Positions 1-8,814 of a stretch of 64,000 bases of DNA are shown here, in pieces (position 1 is the stretch's first letter; each line of letters begins with the position of its first letter). A model generated the notes under the pieces. That model had not been told where the DNA came from. It worked only from the letters and a program-made list of their open reading frames with translations, and did not search any database. The stretch lies in assembly GCA_963839475.1 (NCBI GenBank), contig CAWIVH010000015.1, positions 620,001 to 684,000 on the forward strand, written 5' to 3'. The DNA is from CAWIVH01 sp963839475. Its GTDB lineage: Bacteria > Acidobacteriota > UBA6911. The position numbers and the translations under genes were made by a program.

Positions 1-18
1 CCCGCCATTTCTTCACCC

Positions 19-330
19 ATGCTCAGAAAAGCCAGGCGATGGGTCATTATGATGGTGGGATCCACGGTGCTGTTTGTTGGCTTCGCGATGATTGTGCTGC
101 CTGGGCCCGCTTTTGTGGTGATTCCGGTCGGCCTGGCGATTCTGGGTACGGAGTATGCCTGGGCGCGGCGCTGGCTGAGGTTCCTTCGGGATTCCGCACA
201 AAAAGGCATAGGCAAAGTTAAGCCGTATGGTATTTTCTTCGGCGGGGCTGCGGGTGACCGCTTCAGTCGAGAAGCGGCCTCATCGGCCGGACCACGCAAT
301 GAGCCTGTGCAGCGGAGCCCTAAAACGTGA
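19..330 (+). CDS. PGPGW-type small transmembrane protein
   Basis: Short membrane protein of the PGPGW family (putative transmembrane protein, TIGR02611 type). A hydrophobic segment at residues 8-45 carries the LPGPAFVVIPVGLAILG core, followed by the EYAWARRWL stretch typical of the family. No function is known for the family. No ribosome site precedes the ATG at 19 and the frame is open to the window edge, so the true start may lie upstream and the entry may be 5' partial. Its stop overlaps the GTG start of the next gene (GTGA), implying translational coupling with the phosphatase. Confidence 0.75.
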   Translation: MLRKARRWVIMMVGSTVLFVGFAMIVLPGPAFVVIPVGLAILGTEYAWARRWLRFLRDSAQKGIGKVKPYGIFFGGAAGDRFSREAASSAGPRNEPVQRSPKT

Positions 331-1469
331 AACGCGGACAACAGGATCAAGGCATTGCCCATGCCATGATCAGCATTGAGGACTTGAACCGGCGTATCAT
401 TCGAATTGAATCCCTGCTCCTGATTCTAAGTGTGGCAGCCATAGCCTACGCCGATTATCAGGAGGGAAAGAGCAGCTCGATCGGCTATCTTTACCTGATT
501 CCGCTGAGCTACAGCGTCCTCATTCACAGACTTCGGACTACTCTCCTGCTTCTTGCGATCTGCCTCTTCCTGAGGGACTGGTTCGGCCCCATCGAGCTGT
601 CTCCCTGGCTTCTGATCCTGCGCGATTTCATGCTAGCCGGCATCTTTCTGGTGGTCGTTTGGATCCTGCGCAAGCTCGGAGGATACCGGCGGGAGTTTCT
701 GAAGAGGGCGCAGGCACAACATGATGAACTGGCTATGGACGTAGCACTCGCAGCCGAAGTGCAGCAACATCTGCTGGCTGCCCGCGTCGCCCCGGGAACC
801 GCCTGCGATATCGCGGCAAAGACATGGCCCGCCAGGCAGGTGGGCGGAGACTACTATGACTTCATCGATCTGGGAGATGGCCGGCTGAGTGTGGTCATTG
901 CCGATATTTCCGGCAAGGGCTTGCCTGCAGCCATGCTCATGCCTGCGGCTCAGATCTCCCTGCGCACACTGGCATTGGGTGGGAAGGCAATGGACCTTAT
1001 CCTCAAGGAGTTTAACGAGGTCCTGTTTCAGGCGACGGACCGCGCCCGGTATGCAACTCTTTTCTACGCGACCGTGGATCAGATGCCCGGCCGGATCCGA
1101 TATATCAATGCCGGGCATGTTCCGGGGCTCCTGTTCAGAGGAGCGAACCGGCAGGTGGAGAAACTGGAAACAGGAGGACCGCCGGTGGGCCTGTTTCCCG
1201 GCGTCGCTTTCGCCATCGGTGAAGCCAAATTCGAGGAGGGAGATCTTCTGATCCTTTATACGGACGGCCTCACGGACGCGGAAAACTGCAAGGGTGAGTT
1301 TTTTGGCGATGGGCATCTGGTGGAATGCATTCGCTCTCTCCCGGACATGACCAGCGAGCAACTTATCGACTCAATCTACGATGCCCTGGCTCGGTTTACC
1401 TGCGGACCAATCCTGCCCGATGATTTGACCATCATTGCGATCAAACCCCCCAGCCATTACGGCCAATAA
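327..1469 (+). CDS. Membrane-anchored SpoIIE/RsbU-type PP2C serine phosphatase
   Basis: 380 residues. Residues about 25-120 hold several hydrophobic segments (membrane sensor). A short coiled linker with the AAEVQQHLLA motif follows, then a PP2C SpoIIE domain at about 165-375 with metal-binding motifs VGGDYYDF, DISGKGLPA, NAGHVPGLL and LYTDGLTDA. Proteins of this build dephosphorylate anti-anti-sigma (STAS) proteins in partner-switching pathways. No STAS or anti-sigma gene is adjacent, so the partner is unknown. GTG at 327 is chosen because GGAG lies about 8 bases upstream and it overlaps the previous stop; ATG at 366 is the alternative. Confidence 0.88.
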   Translation: MKRGQQDQGIAHAMISIEDLNRRIIRIESLLLILSVAAIAYADYQEGKSSSIGYLYLIPLSYSVLIHRLRTTLLLLAICLFLRDWFGPIELSPWLLILRDFMLAGIFLVVVWILRKLGGYRREFLKRAQAQHDELAMDVALAAEVQQHLLAARVAPGTACDIAAKTWPARQVGGDYYDFIDLGDGRLSVVIADISGKGLPAAMLMPAAQISLRTLALGGKAMDLILKEFNEVLFQATDRARYATLFYATVDQMPGRIRYINAGHVPGLLFRGANRQVEKLETGGPPVGLFPGVAFAIGEAKFEEGDLLILYTDGLTDAENCKGEFFGDGHLVECIRSLPDMTSEQLIDSIYDALARFTCGPILPDDLTIIAIKPPSHYGQ

Positions 1470-1792
1470 ATCGAGTCACTCCAAAGCCGGGGCAGCAGGC
1501 TGCTATTGAGAGGTTTTTAAAGACCAAAGAGCAGCGCGGATCCCGATTTTTCACCGTTTAGAATCCAGACCAGAGGTTGACTGTCTTGAGGTCCTATGGC
1601 CACGCGCCGAGGCGACAAGCCCCCCAGTCTGCCGGGAACAGTCGCGCCGATTGCTAACATAGTAATAATCTATAAATCAGTTTATATTTATCTATTTGTC
1701 TATATGTAAATCCGTGGTTATAAATAGAGCCGTAAACGCCGCGACCGATTGCGGCTGGAGTGGAGAAAATGAAAAAGGAGGTCAATAGCATC
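1470..1792. other. Intergenic, AT-rich promoter-like stretch
   Basis: No coding potential seen. The part at 1655-1735 is much richer in A and T than its surroundings (runs such as TATAAATCAGTTTATATTT) and probably holds the promoter of the site-2 protease gene. No single -35/-10 pair stands out. Confidence 0.4.
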
Positions 1793-2896
1793 ATGAAGTG
1801 GTCCTGGCGGGTTGGAGAGTTTCTGGGAATCAGGGTTTATGTTCATGCGACATTCTTGCTGCTCATCGGCTGGATTGTACTGACGCACTTTATGCAAGGG
1901 CAGACGCTGCAGTCCGCCGTGGCAGGTGTGGTGTTCACGATGGCGATCTTCCTGTCTGTCCTGCTGCACGAGTACGGGCACGCGCTTGCAGCCAGAAGAT
2001 TCGGCATCGGCACCCGCGATATCACGCTTCTGCCGATCGGAGGCGTGGCGCGCCTGGAGCGGATGCCCGAGGAACCCAGGCAGGAACTTTGGGTGGCGTT
2101 GGCCGGGCCTGCGGTTAATGTGGCCATCTCCGGAGCGCTCTTCGTTCTTTTGTTTGCCGTAGGCGCACTCCAGCCGCTGGTGGGGCTGAGCGTGACGGGC
2201 GGTCCGTTCCTGGAAAGGTTGATGGTCGCGAACATTTTCCTGGCCCTGTTCAACCTGTTGCCGGCATTCCCCATGGATGGTGGACGGGTGCTGAGGGCTC
2301 TGTTGGCCACCCGGCTGCCTTATGTGAGAGCCACGAAGATCGCCGGGTTTCTGGGACAAGGCATGGCCCTGCTTTTCGGGCTCGCCGGGCTTTTCGGAAA
2401 CCCGTTCCTGCTCTTCATCGCCCTCTTTGTCTGGATTGGGGCCGCGCAGGAAACCGCTGCTGTGGAGGCAAAGTCAGCCCTGGGCAACGTGCCGGTTGGA
2501 AGTGCCATGATCACGGACTTCCGTCATCTATCCCCAGGGGATCCGCTTTCCAGAGCCGTCGAGCTGGTTCTGGCCGGGTCTCAGCAGGATTTTCCGGTGG
2601 TTGAAGGTCAGCGCATTGTCGGCATCCTGCCGCGCGGCGAGTTGATCCTGGCGCTCGCAAAACACGACCAGGGAAAGCCGGTGAGCGAGGTAATGTTGAG
2701 GGTATTCGACAGCGCCGATGTAGCCGAAACGCTCCAATCCGTTTATGAGAGGCTCCAGACTGGCCTTGCCCCGGCGCTGCCGGTAACTCGGAACGGGCGA
2801 CTGGCTGGGATGATCACCGCAGAAAATGTGGGTGAGTTCCTGCTGATTCGCGCTGCTCTGGGAGCCAGAGTGAATGTGATGGCAGGCTCTGGGTAG
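1793..2896 (+). CDS. Site-2 protease family metalloprotease with CBS pair
   Basis: Polytopic zinc protease of the S2P/M50 family (SpoIVFB/Rip3-like). The zinc motif HEYGH lies in an early transmembrane helix and the distal aspartate motif NLLPAFPMDGG in a later one. The C-terminal third (about residues 240-360) looks like two CBS repeats, a common regulatory module in this subfamily. Such proteases cut membrane-embedded substrates, often anti-sigma factors. The start is ATG 1793 because AAGGAGG at 1775-1781 sits 11 bases before it; an upstream GTG at 1760 would place the ribosome site inside the gene. Monocistronic by spacing. Confidence 0.9.
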   Translation: MKWSWRVGEFLGIRVYVHATFLLLIGWIVLTHFMQGQTLQSAVAGVVFTMAIFLSVLLHEYGHALAARRFGIGTRDITLLPIGGVARLERMPEEPRQELWVALAGPAVNVAISGALFVLLFAVGALQPLVGLSVTGGPFLERLMVANIFLALFNLLPAFPMDGGRVLRALLATRLPYVRATKIAGFLGQGMALLFGLAGLFGNPFLLFIALFVWIGAAQETAAVEAKSALGNVPVGSAMITDFRHLSPGDPLSRAVELVLAGSQQDFPVVEGQRIVGILPRGELILALAKHDQGKPVSEVMLRVFDSADVAETLQSVYERLQTGLAPALPVTRNGRLAGMITAENVGEFLLIRAALGARVNVMAGSG

Positions 2897-3051
2897 CGAC
2901 TGCACCGCATTCCAGGAAAGCGCATCCAGGTTTGTTTGCAGAGGCCGGGATAGCCTTCGGGGAGCGCAGAGGCTGAGATCGATTCCGGCGTCTGAGTTGC
3001 ATGGGAAACGAAGTACATCACGAAACCGGAACATTCAAAATGGAGGTTGAC

Positions 3052-3630
3052 ATGAATTCAAGGAACGGTAAATCGAGAAAGACCATGGTTGGGATGTCCC
3101 TGATCCTTTTGTCTTCGTGCCTGTTCCCATTGGGAGCGGCCGCACAGGGCACGACGCAAGATCTCACCCGAACAAAGTCGCATTTGGCAGAACAGGTTCG
3201 GAAGGAACTGGTTCTCCTGCCTTATTACGGCATGTTCGATTATCTCACGTTCGAGATCAAAGAGATTGACACCGTGGTCCTGGCGGGCCAGGTCACGCGG
3301 CCGACCCTCAAGAGCGATGCGGAGAACGTAGTGCGCAGGATCGAGGCGGTCGGAAAGGTGGAAAACCAGATTGAGGTATTGCCGAATTCACCGAATGACG
3401 ACCGGATTCGAATCGCCACATACAAGGCGATCTATTCCAAGCCGGGTCTTGACCGGTATGCACTGCGGGCCGTTCCCCCGATTCACATTCTCGTGAAAAA
3501 CGGGGAGGTGACACTTGTGGGCTTTGTTGCTACGGAAATGGACAAGAATATCGCCGGCATGGCGGCTAACGGTGTCCCGGGCGTGTTTAAGGTCACGAAC
3601 AACCTTCGCGTCGAGAAGGAAACTTCCTGA
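3052..3630 (+). CDS. Periplasmic BON-domain protein (two BON repeats)
   Basis: 192 residues from ATG 3052, preceded by GGAGGT at 3042-3047. A basic N-terminus and hydrophobic segment ending near GAAAQG form a Sec signal peptide. Two BON domains follow: one around TFEIKEIDTVVLAGQVTRP with the EAVGKVENQIEV end, the second around IHILVKNGEVTLVGFV with NGVPGVFKVTNNLRV. BON domains bind phospholipid or envelope surfaces (OsmY, DolP families) and support envelope integrity. Its position after the site-2 protease fits envelope maintenance, but no operon is evident. Confidence 0.85.
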   Translation: MNSRNGKSRKTMVGMSLILLSSCLFPLGAAAQGTTQDLTRTKSHLAEQVRKELVLLPYYGMFDYLTFEIKEIDTVVLAGQVTRPTLKSDAENVVRRIEAVGKVENQIEVLPNSPNDDRIRIATYKAIYSKPGLDRYALRAVPPIHILVKNGEVTLVGFVATEMDKNIAGMAANGVPGVFKVTNNLRVEKETS

Positions 3631-3941
3631 ATCCGGGAGACAACTTAGCAAGGCACGACCATGGGACGTTGCTTCAGCCTAAGCTGTATTGAAGCGTAAA
3701 CCAAAGGTCAGAGGGCCCTGTGGGGCAATGAGGATCCTTCTCAGAAATTATCTCAGGGCTTTGCGACGCAGAACGGTGGCCAGATTATGGCCGGGATCCG
3801 GCGCGTGGGCCGTCAAGCCCATGCGCCTGGCCCCGGTTCGCAGCCGATAGCAGACACGTCCTTGAGGGGCGCGGGACGCCAAGCGCATGCGCTACGCCCT
3901 TCCAGCCGTGGGCGCGTGCCGGAGAAGAAAGGAGAGCTAAC
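3631..3941. repeat. Gene-free stretch with REP-like palindromes
   Basis: Two GC-rich hairpins stand out. The first (3800-3827) pairs GGCGCGTGGGC with GCCCATGCGCC around a 6-base loop, with one G-T pair. The second, around 3868-3900, contains the AGCGCATGCGCT palindrome nested between GGGCG and CGCCC. The two resemble each other, suggesting an interspersed repeat family. No open frame looks coding. Confidence 0.4.
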
Positions 3942-4700
3942 ATGTTTCGAACAGGCGCATACGTTGCGGGAACCATTGCGGCGATTATGATTTTGGTCTC
4001 AGAAGCTCGGGGGGACAACACCGGGAAACTAGGGTTTGAAATCGAAACAGGACCAGTCTGGCAGAGCCGCAACGACGTCCGTATCCCCAATGATACAGGA
4101 ACGAAATTCTCCTTGCGCGACATCCAGGGCAGTGGCCCGTTCGCGGCCGCTCGGGTTTATTTCGACTATGCTTTTCTGCCGAAGCACGAGCTGCGGTTTC
4201 TGGCAGCGCCGCTCACGATTAAGGAGACTGGTCAGCTGGCGGAGCCTACCTTCTTTGCCGGCACCATGTTTTCGCCGGGGCAGCCTGTCGATGGCATTTA
4301 TCAATTCAATTCTTATCGACTCACCTATCGCTACCGTATCTTTGAAGGGGATCGTTGGACATGGAAGATCGGGGTGACAGGCAAGCTCCGCGACGCCAAA
4401 ATCGAATTGCACCAGGGTGGACTGTCGGCGGTCGATGACAATGTCGGATTCGTTCCCCTGCTGCATCTGGACGGAGAATATCGCTGGAATCAGAAATGGC
4501 GTTTGAACCTCAACATGGATGGATTGGCTGCCCCACAGGGGCGCGCGTTCGATATTGCGCTCAAACTGAAATACGACATTTCCAGGAACTGGGGTCTGAG
4601 TTTCGGCTACCGCATGCTGGAAGGAGGCGCGGATGTGAAGGACGTGTATGCCTTTGGTTGGCTGCATTATGCGGCGGCATCCATCTCTTTTCGCTTTTGA
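3942..4700 (+). CDS. Predicted outer-membrane beta-barrel protein
   Basis: 252 residues with an N-terminal signal peptide ending near SEARG. The rest alternates polar and aromatic residues in strand-like blocks (RVYFDYAFLPKHELRFLAAP, YRLTYRYRIF, WTWKIGVTGKLRD, WRLNLNMDG, WGLSFGYRMLEGG) and ends in ISFRF, a C-terminal phenylalanine BAM signal. This fits an 8-10 strand barrel; the ligand is unknown. AAAGGAGAG precedes the ATG. No clear sequence family is recognised. Confidence 0.7.
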   Translation: MFRTGAYVAGTIAAIMILVSEARGDNTGKLGFEIETGPVWQSRNDVRIPNDTGTKFSLRDIQGSGPFAAARVYFDYAFLPKHELRFLAAPLTIKETGQLAEPTFFAGTMFSPGQPVDGIYQFNSYRLTYRYRIFEGDRWTWKIGVTGKLRDAKIELHQGGLSAVDDNVGFVPLLHLDGEYRWNQKWRLNLNMDGLAAPQGRAFDIALKLKYDISRNWGLSFGYRMLEGGADVKDVYAFGWLHYAAASISFRF

Positions 4701-4746
4701 TTGCGGGATCCAGGGTCAGTCATTCGGATCTGAAGCCATCGAATCC

Positions 4747-4854
4747 GTCATCCAAGTACGGCTGAATGGCATCGACAAGGCCGTGAACGTGGAACCCGAA
4801 AACCTGAGATTCCAGGGCGTGAGGGGCATCCCCAACTGCAAAAGTCAGTGTTAG
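4747..4854 (+). pseudogene. Fragment resembling the small replication-module protein
   Basis: The frame reads VIQVRLNGIDKAVNVEPENL, matching the C-terminal pattern of the 71-residue protein at 49047 (RIRVLLDAREKTVNVDPDNL) and of the remnant at 34480-34575. No start or ribosome site is present and the upstream part is missing, so this looks like a fossil of the same element, inserted or decayed between two chromosomal genes. Short match, so moderate confidence. Confidence 0.4.
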
Positions 4855-4961
4855 CGGGAAGGATGGACTGTTGGAGGGACGGCTTGGTGCTGAACCGATG
4901 GACGTTTTGGGATATAGTAGATGGCTCTCAGACCCCTCCGTGACGAGGCGAACCAGCGAAA

Positions 4962-6410
4962 ATGAAAACAAGAATCCTCCTTGCAGGCGCCACTGGATAT
5001 ATCGGCGGGCGGCTTCTCAGATTGCTCGAAACCGAAGGCTTCCCGGTATGCTGCATTACCAGGCGCCCGAAGTCCCTTGAGGGACGCATCGCCTCGAGCA
5101 CCGAGATTGTGGCGGGCGATGTGCTCGATGCCGATTCACTTCAGTTGGCGATGGCCGGCGTGCATACTGCCTATTATCTCGTGCACTCGATGGGTACGGC
5201 CCGTGGCTTTGAAGAAATAGACCGCCAGGCCGCCGAACGGTTTGGCGCAGCGGCCCGTGCCCAGGGAGTTCAGCGGATCATCTATCTTGGCGGCTTGGGC
5301 GATTCCTCGCGCAATCTCTCGGCGCATTTGCGCAGCCGCCACGAAGTTGGCGAAATTCTGCGGCAATCTGGAGTTGCCGTAATCGAGTTTCGCGCATCGA
5401 TTGTCCTAGGGTCGGGCAGCCTCTCGTTTGAGATGATTCGCGCACTGGTAGAACGTCTTCCCGTCATGATTACGCCGCGTTGGGTGAACATCCGTACCCA
5501 ACCCATCGCCATCCAGGATCTGCTTCAGTATCTTCGTGCTGCATTGGATCTGACGGCCTCTGGATCTGCGATTTACGAAATCGGCGGCCCGGATCAGGTA
5601 ACGTATGGCGAATTGATGCGCGAGTATGCTCGGCAGCGCGGATTGCGCCGCTTCATGATTGCGGTGCCTGTCCTGACACCACGGCTCTCGAGCCTCTGGC
5701 TGGGCCTCGTTACGCCGCTGTATGCCCGTATCGGCCGCAAACTGATCGACAGCATCCACCACCCAACGGTCGTGCAGGATGACGCGGCGTTGAGGGTGTT
5801 TGCCATCCGTCCGATTGGGGTGTCGGCGGCCATGGATAACGCATTGCGCAACGAAGACCGCGAGTGCGCCGAAACCCGATGGTCGGATGCGCTTTCCTCA
5901 GCCGGCCCAGCACCCCGTTGGGGCGGAGTACGCTTCGGCAACCGGCTCCTCGACTCCCGGACCATCCGCGTGGCAGCGCCAGAGACCGTGGCCTTCGCTC
6001 CGATCGAGCGCATTGGCGGCACGACCGGCTGGTACTATGGCAACATCCTCTGGCAAATTCGCGGTTGGCTGGATTTGCTGATCGGCGGCGTCGGTATGTT
6101 CCGCGGCCGACGCGACCGGGAACATCTGCAGACGGGCGATGTCCTCGATGGCTGGCGCGTGGAAGCCTTCGAACCGGGACGGAAATTGCGCTTGGAGGCG
6201 GAAATGAAGATGCCCGGGCGCGCATGGCTGGAGTTTGAAGTGACAGGGGAGGCAGGCGGCTCGATCATCCGGCAAACAGCCATCTTCGATCCCGTAGGCC
6301 TTTGGGGGCTGACGTACTGGTATCTGGTGTACCCTTTGCACCAGTTTGTCTTTGCCGGAATGTTGCACGGCATTGCCCGTGCCGTGGAACATCGCTCGGG
6401 GACATCATAA
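4962..6410 (+). CDS. NAD(P)-binding SDR with C-terminal DUF2867
   Basis: 482 residues. The N-terminal atypical short-chain dehydrogenase half has the nucleotide motif GATGYIGGRLL (residues 7-17) and HTAYYLVHSMG; the last ~150 residues match DUF2867 (GGTTGWYYGNILWQIRGWLD, LEFEVTGE, FDPVGLWGLTYWYLVYPLHQF). The fusion is a known bacterial architecture of unknown substrate; the C-terminal domain has a SRPBCC/lipid-binding flavour. Probably cytoplasmic and membrane-associated. Followed by gene-poor sequence, so likely monocistronic. Confidence 0.85.
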   Translation: MKTRILLAGATGYIGGRLLRLLETEGFPVCCITRRPKSLEGRIASSTEIVAGDVLDADSLQLAMAGVHTAYYLVHSMGTARGFEEIDRQAAERFGAAARAQGVQRIIYLGGLGDSSRNLSAHLRSRHEVGEILRQSGVAVIEFRASIVLGSGSLSFEMIRALVERLPVMITPRWVNIRTQPIAIQDLLQYLRAALDLTASGSAIYEIGGPDQVTYGELMREYARQRGLRRFMIAVPVLTPRLSSLWLGLVTPLYARIGRKLIDSIHHPTVVQDDAALRVFAIRPIGVSAAMDNALRNEDRECAETRWSDALSSAGPAPRWGGVRFGNRLLDSRTIRVAAPETVAFAPIERIGGTTGWYYGNILWQIRGWLDLLIGGVGMFRGRRDREHLQTGDVLDGWRVEAFEPGRKLRLEAEMKMPGRAWLEFEVTGEAGGSIIRQTAIFDPVGLWGLTYWYLVYPLHQFVFAGMLHGIARAVEHRSGTS

Positions 6411-6781
6411 AAAATCTGAATCCAGGCCGGGCATGGAATACCGCGGATTCCGTGCTTTATAACAGGCGGAGCGATACAAAATAGCTTGCCGTGGCCACGA
6501 TGCAGCAGAGAGCGGTGCCCCAAGCCGGGTCTGAGGCAATTTGGAGATGGAGGGAAAGCGTCCATCATCGGTCCCGGGAATTCTCTCGGGTTCCCTGCCT
6601 GGCGAATGGACAAACCGCCAGAGGCTCCCGCGGCGTACATGCGCCAGCGACGTCGCTCTCCGGAAACTTGGAACGCTCGAAAGATTGAAACACGAAGACG
6701 CGAAGACCGCAAAGATATATAAATAAAACCTTTGCGGCCTTTGTGACCTGGCGGTTTGACTGGTTTTGCTGTATTTGCCGC
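6411..6781. other. Intergenic with a CCGCAAAG hairpin
   Basis: No gene recognised. CCGCAAAG at 6707-6714 pairs with CTTTGCGG at 6730-6737 around an AT-rich loop, in a context of AAGACGCGAAGACCGC and GGCCTTTGTG. Similar intergenic hairpin repeats are common in such genomes. The stretch ends at the left terminus of the RIT element. Confidence 0.4.
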
Positions 6782-6810
6782 GGTTATGTTGCGGCCGCAC
6801 TTATGTTGTG
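6782..6810 (+). repeat. Left terminal inverted repeat of the RIT element
   Basis: 29 bases exactly complementary to 10173-10201. It contains two TTATGTTG boxes (6784-6791 and 6801-6808) around a GCGGCCGC palindrome, which looks like paired recombinase-binding sites. A subterminal CATAACATAA lies at 6856-6865. Confidence 0.88.
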
Positions 6811-6872
6811 CAGCCGAGCATCCTTGGCTACAAATCCAGGAATCAATCTCCGGGCCATAACATAAATGAGCG

Positions 6873-7868
6873 CTACAATCCCTTAAGAAAGGCCATCAAT
6901 CCTGTGCTGTGCCATTGGGTTCTCATCTTGTTTTTCTCTGCGATCTCGCAATGTGCGAGAGCCCGAGATTTCATTTCCAAGTCCACTTCGGCGTAGATAT
7001 TGGTTGTGTCGAGAGACACATGGCCAAGCCAGGCGCGAATGGTATTAATGTCAACCCCAGCTCGCAAGAGATGAACTGCCGTCGCGTGACGTATGGTATG
7101 AGGGCTCACGTGCTTATTTAGCAGAGAGGGCATACGCTTCCCCGCCTTGGCGACGTAACGCCTCACAACTGCATAAATGCCGAAACGAGTGATCGGTTGC
7201 TTGCGCCGGTTTAAAAATACTCTTTCGGTTGGCATACGTCCGGAGATCGAGGAAGCAAGAGTGTTCGCCGTCAAAGACCAGAGCGGACAAAGTCGTATTT
7301 TGGATCCCTTACCCAATATCTTGACAGAAGGGGAAGTTCCCAACTCCAGATCGGCAATCGCGAGGCGTGCTGCCTCATCCGCTCGCGCCCCACTGTTGTA
7401 AAGAAACAGTAGGAGGGCATAATCGCGCATGCCCTGTGTGCTTCGCCGATCCGGTGCGCCGAGGAGCGCATCCATTTCGGGTTTTTCGAGGTATGCAATC
7501 GAGGCCCTGTTTGCTCTTTTGAAGGGAACCGTATTTATTGATGTATGCCAGCTGATACTTTCCGGATTCTTGGTTGCAACAAAACGGGCCAAGGCGTGGA
7601 TCGCGGCCAAGCGCTGATTACGTGTGGATATACTGCAGCCTCGGGCTTTTTCGAGATGAGCTAAAAAGCCGCTAACAATATCCGGCGTTAGGTGTTCAAG
7701 GGACAATCGTTCTACTGGTTTCCCGATTTTTTCTGTAATGAAAGGAATCAATAGTGTCAGAGTATCCCGGTAGCTGATTTGGGTATTGCGTGACAAGTTC
7801 CGCTCGCTGACCAGATGTTCCATCAAAAAGCGGCGAATCCAAGATCCAAGGAGGTGGTTATCTGACAT
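6873..7868 (-). CDS. ritC: Tyrosine recombinase, third gene of RIT trio
   Basis: 331 residues. N-terminal SAM-like core-binding domain (residues 10-110, NLSRNTQISYRDTLTLLIPF) and C-terminal catalytic domain. Visible catalytic motifs are the first arginine region (SGARADEAARL), beta-hairpin lysine (KGSKIR), HTIRH, LGH and the tyrosine in TNIYAEVDL. Closest in style to XerC/XerD. The start overlaps the end of the second recombinase by 11 bases, implying coupled translation. In RIT elements the three proteins are thought to act together. Confidence 0.9.
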   Translation of the reverse strand: MSDNHLLGSWIRRFLMEHLVSERNLSRNTQISYRDTLTLLIPFITEKIGKPVERLSLEHLTPDIVSGFLAHLEKARGCSISTRNQRLAAIHALARFVATKNPESISWHTSINTVPFKRANRASIAYLEKPEMDALLGAPDRRSTQGMRDYALLLFLYNSGARADEAARLAIADLELGTSPSVKILGKGSKIRLCPLWSLTANTLASSISGRMPTERVFLNRRKQPITRFGIYAVVRRYVAKAGKRMPSLLNKHVSPHTIRHATAVHLLRAGVDINTIRAWLGHVSLDTTNIYAEVDLEMKSRALAHCEIAEKNKMRTQWHSTGLMAFLKGL

Positions 7869-8814
7869 GGTCCACCTCCGAGAGAGAATAGCGCTCGAAC
7901 CGGTGATTGGCTTCGCGCAGAAGCTCCGGTGTCATTTTGAGATAAACCTGGGTGCTCTGGATACTCAGGTGACCAAGATACGTGGAAAGACAGGGAAGCA
8001 GTTTTTGGACATTCGCCTCCTGTTGATACCACGTCACAAGACGATGAACTGCGAAACTGCTGCGAAAATCGTGCAAACGAGGCTGGAAGTACGAGCCATC
8101 GGTTCGTCTGATGCCGGCATGCCGACGGACAAACTTGAAGTAATACTCCGCCCTTTCCCGATTAAGGGGCTTACCAAGGCGGCTGAGAAAAAGGGAGGAA
8201 TCTCTTTGATAATTCCTATGAGATTTCCGTGGCCCATCTATGTAGCTTTGTAAAACGGCGGTCAGTTTCGGCCCAATGGTCACCAACCTGCTTTTGAAAA
8301 ATTTGCTTCTCCGGACGATCAGTAAACATTCGGCAAGATTGATGTCAGCCATGGTTAAAGCAAGGGCTTCGCTTATTCGTAGTCCCGTACCATAGAGCAG
8401 CAACAAGAGAGTCCTAAAAGTGGTTACAAATAATTCGCCAAGCCTGTGATATCTGTCGTTAAGTATCCTCGATGAATCGAGCAGGGCCTTGATTTCGTCT
8501 GAGGAGTAAATGTAAGGCTGGGCATAAGCCGGCTTCTTCGGCAATATGGTCGGCAAGGGCGAGGTATTTGCGTACCTCCGGGCAATGGCGTAACGATAAA
8601 ACGCGGTGAGCATGGCATAGTCTTGATGCCAGGAAGTGGTGACGGCTGGCAATCGATATAAGAATGCCAGCACAGCCTCAGGACTTACGTGCAGAATATC
8701 CGCAGGCCCTACCCTGCGTGAAAAATGCCTCAGGTTCCGCGCTTCCGTATCGAAGCGCATCCCTTTTGCCCGCTTGAATGCGATGTATTCTTCTATGAGA
8801 TCGGCCAATTTCAT
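7858..8814 (-). CDS. ritB: Tyrosine recombinase, second gene of RIT trio
   Basis: 318 residues. The N-terminal half (LADLIEEYIAFKRAKGMRF) is the arm-like binding domain; the catalytic half shows YGTGLRISEAL, LHDFRSSFAVH, YLGHLSIQSTQ and tyrosine in VYLKM. The HxxR box reads HDFR and the spacing to LGH is longer than in XerD, as usual for the middle gene of these trios. ATGA overlap (8811-8814) with the first recombinase and 11-base overlap with the third place it in one transcript. Confidence 0.88.
   Translation of the reverse strand: MKLADLIEEYIAFKRAKGMRFDTEARNLRHFSRRVGPADILHVSPEAVLAFLYRLPAVTTSWHQDYAMLTAFYRYAIARRYANTSPLPTILPKKPAYAQPYIYSSDEIKALLDSSRILNDRYHRLGELFVTTFRTLLLLLYGTGLRISEALALTMADINLAECLLIVRRSKFFKSRLVTIGPKLTAVLQSYIDGPRKSHRNYQRDSSLFLSRLGKPLNRERAEYYFKFVRRHAGIRRTDGSYFQPRLHDFRSSFAVHRLVTWYQQEANVQKLLPCLSTYLGHLSIQSTQVYLKMTPELLREANHRFERYSLSEVDHVR

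Noticed and set aside
2528..3034. Minus-strand frames opposite the site-2 protease gene
   Set aside because: They are antisense to its CBS region and lack any family pattern.
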